Of a stretch of 40,041 bases of DNA, positions 8,090-17,326 are shown in pieces. Origin of the DNA: an uncultured bacterium (GTDB lineage: Bacteria; Myxococcota_A; UBA9042; PHBI01); contig CALHXW010000170.1 in the NCBI GenBank assembly GCA_938040325.1, positions 1 through 40,041 on the forward strand. Direction: 5' to 3'. The notes beneath the pieces are model-generated. The model searched no databases and was not told where the DNA came from. It saw nothing but the letters and a program-made list of their open reading frames with translations. Every line of letters begins with the position of its first letter. The first letter of the stretch is position 1. Both the position numbers and the translations under genes were made by a program.

Positions 8090-9176
8090 GCGCTGGTCCC
8101 AGGAGCTCGCGGAGCTTGCCGGGCTTGGCCACTGGCTTGGCGTTGAGCGCCTCGCTGAGCGCTTGTCGCAGCGCGTCCACGTCGCCCGTGGGCGCGGTCG
8201 AGATGGCGTCCTCTTGCGTCACGTAGCCGCGCAGCTCATCGCCACCTGCCCGGTCCGAGCAGACGACGCGGAGACCGGTCGCCAGGGCACGGGCCATGCG
8301 CGGAGCGAGCCCCTCGAAGCGAGCGCCCATGCAGAAGACATCGGCGCGTGCGTAGTGGTCGGCGAGGGCCCGGAGGTTGGTCTCCTCGTGGTGAATGAAC
8401 CCGGGCTCAGTCGGCAGCGGCACGTCGTCGACGGTGCCGATGTGAACAAGCTCGACGTCGATCGTCGCGCGCAGTGCTCGCCAGGCGTTGGCGACAATGT
8501 CGCTGCCAAAGCGCAAGCTCCAGCTCCCGGACGTGACGATGCGCTTGCGCGCGGTCGCTGCCGGTTGTGGCGACGCCGAGAACTCTGCGAGGCCGGCACC
8601 GTATGGGTTGTGGAGCAGGAACTTGTCGTCAAAACCACGCTCTCGAAAGCTTCGGAGCGCGGTCTCGGACGGAACCACGATGGTGTCGGCCAGCTCATAC
8701 TCGGCGACCTCGCGACGCAGTGCCGACGCCGAGCTGCGGCGCCTGTCCTCGCCAGTGACCCTGCGGCCCGCCTCCAAGAGCTCGCGGTGTGCGATGATGT
8801 GGCGTCGGCCGCACTCGAGGTAGGTCTTGGCGCCGAACTTGCGCTTGGCGGCCTCGATGGTTCGAAGCGCGGTGCCGGCATGGGCGATCACCGCATCGCA
8901 CTCGTGCAGCAGCCGCGATGCTGTGAGGTCGATGGTCTCGTCGCGCGCCTGGTGGGCGCGATCGCCAAAGCGCGTACCTTTGAGGAGACGCTGTGCGCCG
9001 ACCATGGGCGAGACCCACGGCGCGACACGGCGGTAGCAGCGCTCGGGCAGGCCCGCCGCGACCACGTCCGACTTCGGCAGCAGCGAGAGAAACTCGATGT
9101 CATGCCCAAGCCCATCGAGCTCAACAGCAAGGTCAAGCAGGTGCGGATGGCTTGGAGCGAGGATGGCGACGCGCAC
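8031..9176 (-). CDS. GT-B fold glycosyltransferase (group 1/GT4-like)
   Basis: The product has 381 residues from GTG 9176, where the typical first strand VRVAILAPSHPHLLDLA begins with the substrate-binding loop. The linker ELADTIVVPSE (161-171) and the C-terminal nucleotide-sugar site around FEGLAPRMARALATG (287-301), followed by VVCSDRAGGDEL, are those of retaining group-1 glycosyltransferases. It probably transfers a sugar in capsule, lipopolysaccharide or glycoprotein synthesis; the substrate cannot be read. A longer frame to 9236 adds 20 residues that do not look conserved. Its end overlaps the membrane hydrolase gene by 59 bases, suggesting a joint transcript. The dispersed palindromic repeat lies just upstream. 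Confidence 0.85.
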   Translation of the reverse strand: MRVAILAPSHPHLLDLAVELDGLGHDIEFLSLLPKSDVVAAGLPERCYRRVAPWVSPMVGAQRLLKGTRFGDRAHQARDETIDLTASRLLHECDAVIAHAGTALRTIEAAKRKFGAKTYLECGRRHIIAHRELLEAGRRVTGEDRRRSSASALRREVAEYELADTIVVPSETALRSFRERGFDDKFLLHNPYGAGLAEFSASPQPAATARKRIVTSGSWSLRFGSDIVANAWRALRATIDVELVHIGTVDDVPLPTEPGFIHHEETNLRALADHYARADVFCMGARFEGLAPRMARALATGLRVVCSDRAGGDELRGYVTQEDAISTAPTGDVDALRQALSEALNAKPVAKPGKLRELLGPAREQLSWRAYASRYHEHFVS

Positions 9177-9288
9177 GAGACAGCTCTCAGAGGTAGGCGG
9201 AAGGTTCGATCGCGATCGGCACGTCGTGGTGAGCAACAGGCCGCTGTCGCGCCGCTGCAGACTCCAAGTTGCCGACCGATTCCTTTCA

Positions 9289-9475
9289 GTCTAGACCCAA
9301 AACAAGCGCTCTTTCCAGCTGCGACTTCCGCGATGCCCTCGCCAGCGGCGTCGGTTCGCTCGCTGCGCTCACCCGAACTCGACGATGCTCGCAAGGCCTT
9401 CATTCGGCCGACGCCGCTGGCAAGCACCGGAGCGTTCGTCTCGCTCGAAAAATAGCGATTGTTTTGGGTCTAGAC
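9289..9475. repeat. Complete copy of the dispersed palindromic repeat (MITE-like)
   Basis: This 187-base element has terminal inverted repeats of 22 bases with one mismatch: left end GTCTAGACCCAAAACAAGCG (9289-9308), right end its reverse complement (9454-9475). A second inner inverted repeat, GCCAGCGGCGTCGG (9341-9354) against CCGACGCCGCTGGC (9408-9421), makes the whole unit foldable into one long hairpin. Copy A at the window start matches its right three quarters. It carries no gene and lies between hslU and the glycosyltransferase gene. No target-site duplication was identified. The flanks 9177-9288 and 9476-9592 hold nothing recognisable. Confidence 0.85.
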
Positions 9476-9592
9476 GGGTGCGGCCTTGGTCACCAGCGCC
9501 GAGCGCGTGAATGGAACGGTCGCCCGCGCCAACAATGGACACAACGTCCCACACGGTGCCGCCCGACGCCGTCGGCGCTGAGAGCCGTCCCG

Positions 9593-10945
9593 CTAGAGAA
9601 TGTAGTTCTCGAGCTGCGGGTCTTCGACGATGTCCTTGAGCGCAGCATCCACGAACGCCTTGTCCACTGACAGCGTGACGCCATCCATGTCGGGCGCATT
9701 GAAGGAAACCTCGTCGAGGAGACGCTCGACGACCGTGTGCAGACGACGTGCGCCGATGTTTTCCTGGCGTTCGTTGACCTGCGACGCCATCTCGGCGATC
9801 GCGTCGATCCCGTCCTCGGTGAACCCAATCTTGAGCCCCTCGGTCGCCAGTAGTGCTTCGTACTGCTTGGTCAGCGAGTTCTCTGGCTCGCTCAGGATCC
9901 GGATGAAGTCTTCCTTCGTGAGTCGCTCGAGCTCGACGCGGATCGGGAAACGGCCTTGCAGCTCGGGGATGAGGTCGCTGACCTTGCTGATGTGGAACGC
10001 ACCGGCTGCGATGAAGAGGATATGGTCGGTCTTGACCATGCCGTGCTTGGTATTGACGGTGGATCCCTCAACGATGGGCAAGAGATCGCGCTGAACGCCC
10101 TCACGCGAGACGTCGGGGCCGTGCTTGCTGGAGCCGCCGGCGACCTTGTCGATCTCGTCGAGGAAGATGATGCCGCTCTGTTGGGCACGCTCAAGGGCGC
10201 GCTCGACGACTTTGTCTTGGTCGGTGAGCTTACGGGCCTCGTCGTTGGCAAGCAGATCGATGGCGTCTTTGACGCTGACGCGGCGGGTCTTCGTCTTCTT
10301 GGGGAACATGTTGCCGAAGGCTTCCTTCATGTTCATCCCGAGGTCGCCCATACCGCTCGACGCAAAGATGTCGGCCATCGGCATGGACGTGTCAGCGGTC
10401 TCGACCTCGACCTCGCGGTCGTCGAGGTGACCGTCACGCAGGAGCTTGCGCATCTTCTCGCGCGTGGAGTTCGAGGTGGGCTTGCCGTCGGAAAGCTCCT
10501 CGTAGCTTGGTCGCTTGCTCTCGGGCAGGAGCTTGTCGAGCAGGCGCTCTTCGGCGAGCTCGCGGGCGCGGTCCTTGACGCTCGCCATCTCCTCTTCCTG
10601 CACGAGCTTCACGGAGACCTCGACGAGGTCGCGGATCATCGACTCGACGTCGCGACCGACGTAGCCGACCTCGGTGAACTTCGACGCCTCGACCTTGACG
10701 AAGGGCGCCTTAGCGAGCTTCGCGAGGCGACGGGCGATCTCGGTCTTGCCGACGCCTGTGGGCCCGATCATGATGATGTTCTTCGGGGTGATCTCGTCTT
10801 TGAGATCGCCCTTGACCTGCTGGCGGCGCCAACGGTTCCGCAGAGCGATGGCTACTGCGCGCTTGGCGGCGCCTTGGCCGACGATGTGGCGATCGAGCTC
10901 TGCCACGAGCTCACGGGGCGTGAACGTAACGACTGCGTTGGTCAT
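9593..10945 (-). CDS. hslU: HslU, ATPase subunit of the HslUV (ClpYQ) protease
   Basis: The product has 450 residues, the normal length. Walker A GPTGVGKT is at 61-68, the pore loop GYVG at 94-97, Walker B IIFLDE at 259-264, the arginine-finger region GRFPIRVEL at 331-339 and sensor 2 GARRL at 398-402. The intermediate I-domain lies between about 110 and 245. HslU unfolds proteins and feeds them into the HslV double ring in the cytoplasm. The protein ends in YIL, a hydrophobic C-terminus of the type HslU inserts into HslV. Its ATG overlaps the hslV stop by four bases, so translation is coupled. Identification is firm. Confidence 0.98.
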   Translation of the reverse strand: MTNAVVTFTPRELVAELDRHIVGQGAAKRAVAIALRNRWRRQQVKGDLKDEITPKNIIMIGPTGVGKTEIARRLAKLAKAPFVKVEASKFTEVGYVGRDVESMIRDLVEVSVKLVQEEEMASVKDRARELAEERLLDKLLPESKRPSYEELSDGKPTSNSTREKMRKLLRDGHLDDREVEVETADTSMPMADIFASSGMGDLGMNMKEAFGNMFPKKTKTRRVSVKDAIDLLANDEARKLTDQDKVVERALERAQQSGIIFLDEIDKVAGGSSKHGPDVSREGVQRDLLPIVEGSTVNTKHGMVKTDHILFIAAGAFHISKVSDLIPELQGRFPIRVELERLTKEDFIRILSEPENSLTKQYEALLATEGLKIGFTEDGIDAIAEMASQVNERQENIGARRLHTVVERLLDEVSFNAPDMDGVTLSVDKAFVDAALKDIVEDPQLENYIL

Positions 10946-11493
10946 TGGGTGGCCTCCAGCTCTTCGATCGTGATGTTGCCGTTGGTGTAGATGCAGATCT
11001 CGGCGGCAATTCGCATCGCCTCCTCGGCAATCTTGCGGGCATCCAGGTCGGAGTGACGCAGGAGAGCGAGGGCAGCCGACTCGGCGAAGCTGCCGCCGGA
11101 GCCAACCGCGGCGATCCCTTCGTCGGGCTCGATCACGTCACCGGAGCCGCTGATGACCAGAGTCTCGGTGCTGTCGGCGGCGATCAGCAGCGCCTCAAGC
11201 TTCCGGAGGGCCCGGTCGGTGCGCCAGTCTTTGGCAAGCTCGACGGCAGAGCGACGGAGCTGGCCATTGTAGCTCTTGAGCTTGGCCTCAAAGCGCTCGA
11301 AGAGGGTGAACGCGTCCGCGGTGCTGCCGGCGAACCCAATGATGACCTTGCCACCGTGGAGGGTACGGACCTTGCGGGCGCCTCCCTTCATGATGGTGTT
11401 GCCTAGAGTGACTTGGCCGTCGCCAGCGACGACGACCTTATTGCCCTTGCGGACGGCGACGATCGTCGTGCCGTGAAACGTTATCTCGCTCAT
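10942..11493 (-). CDS. hslV: HslV, peptidase subunit of the HslUV protease
   Basis: The product has 183 residues. It is a threonine peptidase of proteasome beta-subunit type: after a short propeptide (residues 1-8, ending His-Gly) the mature enzyme should begin with Thr9 in TTIVAVRKG, the catalytic nucleophile. [19 protein letters not shown] and [10 protein letters not shown] match the family closely. The protein forms a double hexamer gated by HslU. The gene overlaps xerC by four bases upstream and hslU by four bases downstream, so all three are cotranscribed. Confidence 0.98.
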   Translation of the reverse strand: MSEITFHGTTIVAVRKGNKVVVAGDGQVTLGNTIMKGGARKVRTLHGGKVIIGFAGSTADAFTLFERFEAKLKSYNGQLRRSAVELAKDWRTDRALRKLEALLIAADSTETLVISGSGDVIEPDEGIAAVGSGGSFAESAALALLRHSDLDARKIAEEAMRIAAEICIYTNGNITIEELEATQ

Positions 11494-12440
11494 GAACTCT
11501 CGTGGGTGTCAGAGCGCTTCCTCTCGGTCGCGCGGGGGTGGGCGGCGTCGTACACCTTGGTGAGGTGGTCGACGGAGACATGGGTGTAGATCTGAGTTGT
11601 CGCAACGCTTGCGTGTCCAAGCAGCTCCTGAAGCTCGCGCAGGTTGGCGCCGGCATCGAGGAGGTGGGTCGCGTAGGCATGGCGCAGAAGGTGCGGGTGT
11701 AGCGGACGGTCCGCCGCCCCCTGGAGCGCGGCCTTGTCGAGGACGCGTCCCGCGCTGCGGGCGCTGAGCCGAGTTCCGAAGCGATTGAGGAAGAGGGCGT
11801 CGCTGCGGTCGGCGGCGGCCGCTCGGAGGGCGATGGCAGGTCGCACGTCGAGCCAGCGCTCGATCGCCGCGGTGGCTCGGCGGTGGATCGGCACGACTCG
11901 GGCCTTGTTGCCCTTGCCTAGGACGCGCACGAGGCGCTCTTCACGATCCACGCTTGTGACATTGAGGCCAACGAGCTCGCTCACGCGGAGCCCCCCGGCG
12001 TAGAGGGTCTCAAGCAACGCGCGATCGCGCAGGCCGAGTGGCTCGTCTGGGTCCGGCGCTTGGAGGACGCGCAGGAGCGTCTGGACGTCGACCACCTCGG
12101 GGAGCGGTCGTCCAGCGCGGGGGTTTGAGATGCCGTCGATCGGCGAGTCGTCACGGTCACCTTCACGGATGAGCCACTTGAAGAAGCCTCGCAGCGTCGA
12201 GAGCTTGCGCGAGACGGTCCGAGCGCTGTTCCGCTTGGCCCGCGCCGCAACGTAGGCACGCACGATTCTGCGGTCAACGCGGGCAATTCCGCCGGCATCG
12301 GGCCAGCCATCTTCGACGAAGCCGGCGAAGTCACGGAGGTCGACGTCTAGCGCGCGGAGGGTGTGGCTGCTGAGCTGGCGAACGCTACGCTGGAAGGCCA
12401 GGTAGCGACGGTGTGCGGGCTCGGCCGGTGCAACGGTCAT
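11490..12440 (-). CDS. xerC: XerC-type tyrosine recombinase
   Basis: The product has 316 residues, close to the usual 300. An N-terminal SAM-like core-binding domain (about 10-95) is followed by the catalytic domain with the complete active site: Arg152, Lys176 in GKGNK, His250 and Arg253 in HPHLLRH, His276 in LGHAS and the nucleophile Tyr285. It should resolve chromosome dimers at dif with a XerD partner that is not in this window. The order xerC-hslV-hslU is a known conserved arrangement in several phyla, which supports XerC over a phage integrase. ATG 12440 gives the family length; upstream in-frame sequence is Ser/Arg-rich and not protein-like. No dif site was recognised nearby. Confidence 0.92.
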   Translation of the reverse strand: MTVAPAEPAHRRYLAFQRSVRQLSSHTLRALDVDLRDFAGFVEDGWPDAGGIARVDRRIVRAYVAARAKRNSARTVSRKLSTLRGFFKWLIREGDRDDSPIDGISNPRAGRPLPEVVDVQTLLRVLQAPDPDEPLGLRDRALLETLYAGGLRVSELVGLNVTSVDREERLVRVLGKGNKARVVPIHRRATAAIERWLDVRPAIALRAAAADRSDALFLNRFGTRLSARSAGRVLDKAALQGAADRPLHPHLLRHAYATHLLDAGANLRELQELLGHASVATTQIYTHVSVDHLTKVYDAAHPRATERKRSDTHESS

Positions 12441-12630
12441 GAGGGTCTCTGCTCGCCAGGGGGATCGCGCCCGCGGGGTTGCGGCGAGCGCGCATACGTC
12501 TGCCAACGGTGCGATTTTGCTCAACGGGTCGATCGCCGGTGTCATCGCCGAAGGGGAATCGCGCTCCTTGCGGCGGGGGTAGTATGGTAGCGTCGCTGGG
12601 GATGAGCGATTTTTTTCGCGGAGGCGTTTA

Positions 12631-13266
12631 GTGAGCATCTTTGACCGATTGGCGCGCTTGATGCGTGCGGAGCTGACCGAGATCAAGGAAGTCCTTGGTG
12701 GCGGCGACGATGACTTTGACCGCGACGATCCCGAAGCGCGACGACGTCGGAAGGAAGAAGAGCTGCGACTCGCGAAAGAGGAACTTGAGCGGGCAGAGGC
12801 GGCGATGAACCGGGCCCGCGAGGAGTACGACAAGGCGGGCGGCAGCGACCCATGGAAGAAGGGCAGCGACGCCAAGGCTGGCGGAGTCAGTGGCGCAGGC
12901 GACTGGTCTCAGGCGAGCAAGCCCAATGACGGCGCCAACCCGTGGGCAAAGCCCGCGAGCGGTGGCGGCGACGGCGCTGCCGGCTGGGGTCAGCCGAGTG
13001 CACCCGCAACAACCTCCGCGCCGGCCATGGGCGGGCAGGCGATGCTCTACCCACGCTGGATTCGTGAGGCGTATGCCGCGCTCGAGCTACCGCTCGGCGC
13101 AGACCGGGGCGACATCAACCGCTCGCACGACGCGCTCGTGGCGCGCTATGCGCCTGACAAGCATCAGGACGATCCCAAGCGGCAAGCTGCGGCTGCCGAG
13201 CTGACGCGACGCATTGGCGAGGCACGCGACAAGCTGGTCGGATGGATGGGTGAACGCGGGCTATAG
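12631..13266 (+). CDS. Coiled-coil protein with PspA-like N-terminus and degenerate J-domain
   Basis: The product has 211 residues from GTG behind GGAGG (12620-12624). Residues 1-20 (MSIFDRLARLMRAELTEI) resemble the amphipathic start of PspA/IM30 proteins; residues 35-68 are a highly charged coiled coil; 70-135 are a Gly/Pro/Ala/Trp-rich flexible linker. The last 70 residues look like a DnaJ J-domain (YPRWIREAYAALELPLGA, then the helix-turn-helix ending ARYAPDKHQDDP and a final helix), but the His-Pro-Asp triplet is Ala-Pro-Asp (174-176), so stimulation of DnaK is doubtful. It is transcribed away from the xerC operon and converges with the next gene. A membrane-surface adaptor is possible; the function is inferred from composition only. 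Confidence 0.85.
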   Translation: MSIFDRLARLMRAELTEIKEVLGGGDDDFDRDDPEARRRRKEEELRLAKEELERAEAAMNRAREEYDKAGGSDPWKKGSDAKAGGVSGAGDWSQASKPNDGANPWAKPASGGGDGAAGWGQPSAPATTSAPAMGGQAMLYPRWIREAYAALELPLGADRGDINRSHDALVARYAPDKHQDDPKRQAAAAELTRRIGEARDKLVGWMGERGL

Positions 13267-13294
13267 GCGCACCCGCTTTGGCCGAGCGCGATGG

Positions 13295-14101
13295 CTACTG
13301 CAGGTTCTTGAGGGCACCGACGACTAGCGGGTTCTCAAGGAGCGTGGGGTTGCGCTCAGAGATCGCCTTGCGCCTCGCCGCGAGCTGACGAATGACGCCA
13401 TCGTGCTTGGCCATGCGCTCCTTGATGTTGCCCTTGGACTTCAGCGCGGCGAGCGCGGCGCGTGCCCCTGCGAGACGGCCACCATTGTGCTTTAGGTAGT
13501 CCTTGAGCGACGCGAGAGCATCCTCCGTCGTCTTTGCCTGCTCAAGGACGCTAAGGACCTCCTCCTCCATGAGGAGCGCCTTCCGCGCCGCATCGTCGGG
13601 GTCGAAACGGAGCCTCGGCGCCTCGCTGAGGACGTAGCCGCGAGCTGTCTTCATTGCTGTGACGTTCAGCTCGAAGTTTCGCTCTTCGGCGCCGCCACCG
13701 GTGAGTGGGGCTTTGATCATCTCGGCCCGTAGCTCGGCAGGACCTACCGGCTGACCTTTGACGTCTCCGAGTCGAACGTTGGCCCAGGCAATGTTGGCGC
13801 CAGCGACCCGACGCAACTGGACCTGGAAGGCGTTCTTGAGGTGTCCGCGAAACTTCTTTTGGCGGGCCTCGAACTCGTCGCTGTCAAAAGGCAGCTTGTT
13901 GCGCTCGGCCAGCTCTTTGCCATCCTCCGGCGTCGGCATCGCGGACTCGAGGTGCTCGATGTTGCGTTCGGTGAGGGCCTTCAGCGCAAGCTCCGCGAGC
14001 CCCTGGTGCGTGGTAGGTGCGGACTGGCCGCCACCACAGGCGGACGCGAGCACGCAGCTCATCAGAAGCGTGAGGATCAGAACGGATCGATGTGAGGACA
14101 T
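13295..14101 (-). CDS. Putative lipoprotein of unknown function
   Basis: From ATG 14101 the product has 268 residues with a lipoprotein-type signal (hydrophobic core, ASAC, Cys22; the -3 Ala is not classical). The mature part begins with helical sequence of a kind seen in accessory lipoproteins (GLAELALKALTERNIEHL), then an alpha/beta region with a strand-rich middle (about 100-185) and a helical, basic C-terminal half (190-268). No catalytic motif or known domain is recognised. An upstream frame to 14287 adds 62 low-quality residues and is not used. It lies downstream of the thioredoxin-lipoprotein gene with a 228-base gap that contains a hairpin, so it is probably a separate transcript. Confidence 0.78.
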   Translation of the reverse strand: MSSHRSVLILTLLMSCVLASACGGGQSAPTTHQGLAELALKALTERNIEHLESAMPTPEDGKELAERNKLPFDSDEFEARQKKFRGHLKNAFQVQLRRVAGANIAWANVRLGDVKGQPVGPAELRAEMIKAPLTGGGAEERNFELNVTAMKTARGYVLSEAPRLRFDPDDAARKALLMEEEVLSVLEQAKTTEDALASLKDYLKHNGGRLAGARAALAALKSKGNIKERMAKHDGVIRQLAARRKAISERNPTLLENPLVVGALKNLQ

Positions 14102-14236
14102 TCGAACAACTCGCTTTGCAACGCCGCCGAGTGTCTGGACGCGAGACGCATTCGTCAACGCCGTCTGGTAGGCGGAACTTCCCGGTGGCCTTGAGCTTGG
14201 GTGGACACCCGCGATGCAGGCCAGGTCACGCGACGT

Positions 14237-14263
14237 GACGAAACGCCAACGATCGGCGTTGGC
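14237..14263 (-). terminator. Possible terminator after the thioredoxin lipoprotein gene
   Basis: On the minus strand GCCAACG (14263-14257) pairs with CGTTGGC (14251-14245) across a five-base loop, followed by GTTTCG. A second dyad, GTCACG-CGA-CGTGAC, lies at 14225-14239. Stem and position suit a weak terminator 67 bases past the stop; the T stretch is short. Confidence 0.35.
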
Positions 14264-14329
14264 CGCTGCTTGGCTCTGTAGGCACAAGACGCGAGCCGGG
14301 CGCTTGCTGCGGAGGCCGGAGAGAGTCGC

Positions 14330-15580
14330 TCAGCCGCCGTCGATGCGACCGCAGTAGCGCCCCTGGAAGAGGCCGGAGATCTCAACGGTCTTGCCGGTGT
14401 GCTCGCCGATCGCCTTCTGCGCGACGAACTTCATCTTCGGTACGCAGATCGAGACCAGCTCGCCTGGCACCGTAGGCTCGCGATAGAGAGGCGCGGCGTC
14501 GACGCGCGTGTACTCGGAGTGTCCATCGACAATGATCGTAATCTGCTTGGCGAGACTCTTGCGCGTGAAGATTACGACCGACGCGTACTGCTCGTCGTCT
14601 TTCTGCTTACGTGCAAGCGCAGTGTAGTCCTTGCACGCGACCTCTTGATTGAAGTGGTGCACGTGGATTTGCTCGTAGGACTTGTGCTGCGCGGCGAGTC
14701 CAAACTTCAGGTTCGTGATCTCTTTGCCGCCGACACGCATAGAGAAAGGCTCGCAGTCAGGAACGACGGGAATCGGGATCTCACGTCCCTTCTTCACGAT
14801 GCGTTCGTTGGCGCCCAAGATAGGCTCCGACGCGTGCCGAGTCGGTGTGACGACCACGCCGCCGGTTGAGGCTTCTTTTGCCACCGGCTTAGGGGCTTTG
14901 GCGTACAGGGCACGGGCGCGCCGGGTCTCTTCCGGCTGTGTGCGTGCCTGTCGGCTGTCGAAGCGAACCTGCTCGGGGCTGCGGAACCCGTTAAAGCGAC
15001 TGATCTCTTTGCCGAACTTATCGGTGAACAAGAGTGTCGGGTAGTTGCGCACCTCGTAGTTTTCGAGGTGCATCAGGGTGTCGAGTGGGTTGCCCGTGGC
15101 GTCGAGTCGGAAGCTCACGAAGTTGGCGTTGAGGTAGTCCGCGACCAGCTGATCGTTGAACGTGTAACGATCCATCTCTTTGCAGGGAAGGCACCAGTCC
15201 GCGACACAGTCGATCATCATCGGACGGTCGAGCTTGGTCGCGTGGGCAACGGCCTCTTCGTAGGTTCCTTCGAACCACTTCACCAGCGTCTTGGGGATGA
15301 CTGGCTTCTTCTTGACCGGCTTCGGCGGGGCCTTCGCCTGGGGCTTGATCGCAGCGACGGGCTTTCGCGCTGCTTGGCTCGCCTTCTGGGCGGCAGTGGC
15401 TTGTTTCGGCGGGACGGCCGCACGCTCGACCACGGCCGTAGCCGACGCGGAAGCAGCGGGTCTCTTCGCCTGAGGTTGCTCTTGAGAGCACGCAAAAAGA
15501 AACGCGGCGGCCGACAAGAGCACCCAAGCTTTCGCTGAGGTGCGGTCAACCACCGCGTTCTTTGTGTTTCGGTACGACAT
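14330..15580 (-). CDS. Thioredoxin-fold lipoprotein (DsbD-gamma-like) with C-terminal unknown domain
   Basis: The product has 416 residues. Lipobox LFAC (Cys31) places it at a periplasmic membrane face. Residues 35-100 form an Ala/Pro/Lys-rich linker. The thioredoxin-like domain spans about 100-215 with WCLPCK (Cys130, Cys133), the DATGNPLD stretch (160-167) and cis-Pro181 in NYPTLLF, like the C-terminal domain of DsbD. Residues about 240-416 are an unrecognised beta-rich domain with four more cysteines. It should reduce or exchange disulfides of exported proteins. The next gene upstream encodes a Cys-containing exported repeat protein, a natural client. ATG 15580 fits the signal; a GTG at 15598 is possible. 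A related thioredoxin without signal is encoded at 17327-17755. Confidence 0.88.
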   Translation of the reverse strand: MSYRNTKNAVVDRTSAKAWVLLSAAAFLFACSQEQPQAKRPAASASATAVVERAAVPPKQATAAQKASQAARKPVAAIKPQAKAPPKPVKKKPVIPKTLVKWFEGTYEEAVAHATKLDRPMMIDCVADWCLPCKEMDRYTFNDQLVADYLNANFVSFRLDATGNPLDTLMHLENYEVRNYPTLLFTDKFGKEISRFNGFRSPEQVRFDSRQARTQPEETRRARALYAKAPKPVAKEASTGGVVVTPTRHASEPILGANERIVKKGREIPIPVVPDCEPFSMRVGGKEITNLKFGLAAQHKSYEQIHVHHFNQEVACKDYTALARKQKDDEQYASVVIFTRKSLAKQITIIVDGHSEYTRVDAAPLYREPTVPGELVSICVPKMKFVAQKAIGEHTGKTVEISGLFQGRYCGRIDGG

Positions 15581-15638
15581 GCGAGCGGATTCCAACACGG
15601 ATTGGGTTAGGCCGCTAGAAACATCGTAGCCTTTCGAT

Positions 15639-16709
15639 TTACTCCACGCCCAGCGAACGAAGCGTCTCGCGGTCGAGGTTACCGACGGGCAGAGCGTTGT
15701 CGCGCTGGAACTTCTTGAGGGCGCGCATCGTGCCCGGGCCCATGCGGCCGTCGATCGAACCGATGTCGTAACCGCGCTCGGCGAGAGCAGTCTGGATCGT
15801 TCCGACCTTCTTGTTGTTCAGCTCGCTCTCGCAAGCGACTTCACGCCACTCGCTGTAGCCGCCCGACTGGACGAGAACCTTGCGGCTGACCGTCTTGTAC
15901 TTCGCGGGGGTGACGACGCGCTCGGTGCGAGCGGGGGTGTCGACAACACGCTTGGTGACCGTCTTGTACTTCGCGGGCGTCACGACCTCTTGCACGGTGG
16001 CCGGCTGGGCCAGAACGCGCTTGGTGATCGTCTTGTACTTCGCGGGGATCGCGATCTCGCGCGTTCCGGCGGGACGAGTCTCGACGCGAGTCTTGATCGT
16101 CTTGTACTTGGCGGGAATCACGACCGTCTCGGCCTGTGCGTCCGACGCGACAACCTTGCGGGTGATCGTCTTGTACTTGGCCGGGGTCGACTCAAGGCAC
16201 ATGATGATGCAGTCCTTGGGGTTCTCCGACAGGCAAGCGACGTTGCGCTTACGGACCCAGCGGGAGGTTGCCTCAGCAACCTTGATGCGCTCGGTGACCG
16301 TCTTGTACTTCGGCGCGCGAGCGACGAGCTTGGTCGACTCTTCCTGGACCATGATGCGCTGCGACGAGGTCTCGCACTTGGGCGGCTCGGCGACGATCTT
16401 GGTGGCAGCCTCTTGGACGAGGATGCGCTCGGTCACGGTCTTCCACTTCGGTGCGACCGGGATGTACTTCTTCAGCTCCGGCGCGACAAGAACGCGCTCG
16501 GTGATGGTGCGGTACGTAGCCGGGATGGTGCGCAGCGAAACTTTCTCGTCCTGGACGAGGATGTTCTCGCTGACCGTGTCCCACTGCTCTGCAATGAGGC
16601 ACTTGGCGTAGCACTTGCCGAGCTCAGCCCCCGGGGGCATGTCGCCAGGCGCGGCGTTAACGGAGGGCGCGACGAAGGCTCCCAAGAGAAGAAGGTTCCA
16701 GACTTTCAT
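15639..16709 (-). CDS. Exported AKYKT-repeat protein with peptidoglycan-binding domain, paralog 1
   Basis: The product has 356 residues. Signal peptide 1-19. A GKCYAKC motif (Cys33, Cys37) precedes tandem repeats: N-terminal units of about 23 residues (about 64-150), a conserved cysteine knot-like insert ACLSENPKDCIIMCLE (158-173), then five more 23-residue units beginning AKYKT (177-291) in which K-T-T-R-V beta strands alternate with Pro. The C-terminus (about 297-354) is a PG_binding_1-type domain (IQTALAERGYDIGSIDGRMG, ALKKFQRDN, LDRETLRSLG). It should be a rod-like envelope protein attached to peptidoglycan. I recall similar KCYAKC/KYKTV repeat proteins in Bacteroidetes OmpA fusions, but no function for the repeats. 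Seven cysteines, six shared with paralog 2 at 18261-19340. Confidence 0.9.
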   Translation of the reverse strand: MKVWNLLLLGAFVAPSVNAAPGDMPPGAELGKCYAKCLIAEQWDTVSENILVQDEKVSLRTIPATYRTITERVLVAPELKKYIPVAPKWKTVTERILVQEAATKIVAEPPKCETSSQRIMVQEESTKLVARAPKYKTVTERIKVAEATSRWVRKRNVACLSENPKDCIIMCLESTPAKYKTITRKVVASDAQAETVVIPAKYKTIKTRVETRPAGTREIAIPAKYKTITKRVLAQPATVQEVVTPAKYKTVTKRVVDTPARTERVVTPAKYKTVSRKVLVQSGGYSEWREVACESELNNKKVGTIQTALAERGYDIGSIDGRMGPGTMRALKKFQRDNALPVGNLDRETLRSLGVE

Positions 16710-16770
16710 GAGCTATTCCTGAAGTAGATTCGTGGGGCCGCAGGGCTCGGACCCCGTCCCTGGGACCCGA

Positions 16771-16799
16771 ACCTTTGCCGTGGACTAAAATTTTGTCAA
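16771..16799 (-). promoter_or_regulatory. Promoter of repeat-protein paralog 1
   Basis: On the minus strand a perfect -35 box TTGACA (16794-16799) lies 90 bases before the start codon. A clear -10 is not visible; 14 bases on there is GGCAAAGGT, matching TAGCAAACG at the same place in paralog 2. The leader end (TCTACTTCAGGA-TAGCTCATG) is also shared with paralog 2, including the AGGA ribosome-binding site. Confidence 0.5.
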
Positions 16800-17326
16800 C
16801 ATGCTCGTTGAGCTTCGATTGATTCGCAGAAATCACAGCCTCGGCCCACACGAACGGGAACCCTCAATAGTCGCTTCCGACTGGGGCCCCTAGGGCGCGA
16901 TAAAGCGACGTTAATCGGTCGCTTTGGCTTGTCTAGAAAAATTCTCATCGCTCTGTTTCCTCACGTCGACTCACGTCCTTTTTGTTGAGCAACGATCGTC
17001 GCGAAGGCGGCAAAAAGTCTCACGATCAGAGTGTTGACGGATGTCTGAGACCAGCTGGTGCAACGTTCTCTTGATCACAAGGGCCCGTCACACCAGCCGA
17101 TCATCCCCAAGATCGTAGTTCGGTCGATCAAGACGCGCAAGCCCAACCCGGGAAACCGACGGCGCGAGTGCGATCGATCCCGCGCCAGATCATGGACGCG
17201 TCGCCCTAACGGTGTGGGGAAGCTGGACTCACCAGGCTCAACTGCTTGCGGTGTGTCGTCGAGATCGGTTGGGTCACAGGCAATCGACGGCACTGCCAGC
17301 AGTTGTTGACGACAAACAGTGTCGCC
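16800..17326. other. Intergenic region without a supported gene
   Basis: No convincing coding region is seen in these 527 bases; short open frames on both strands are Arg/Ser-rich, lack ribosome-binding sites and overlap each other. The first half is AT-richer than the surroundings. One dyad stands out: AAAGCGAC-GTTAATCG-GTCGCTTT (16902-16925), an 8-bp perfect stem without a T tract. It may be an operator or a weak terminator of the thioredoxin gene at 17327. Confidence 0.4.

Noticed and set aside
7638..9455. A 605-codon + strand open frame opposite the hydrolase and glycosyltransferase genes
   Set aside because: Low-complexity Arg/Ala/Glu-rich translation with no motif, antisense to two genes with full catalytic motifs, and running through the dispersed repeat.
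9956..10990. A 344-codon + strand frame opposite hslU
   Set aside because: Pure high-GC shadow of a firmly identified gene.
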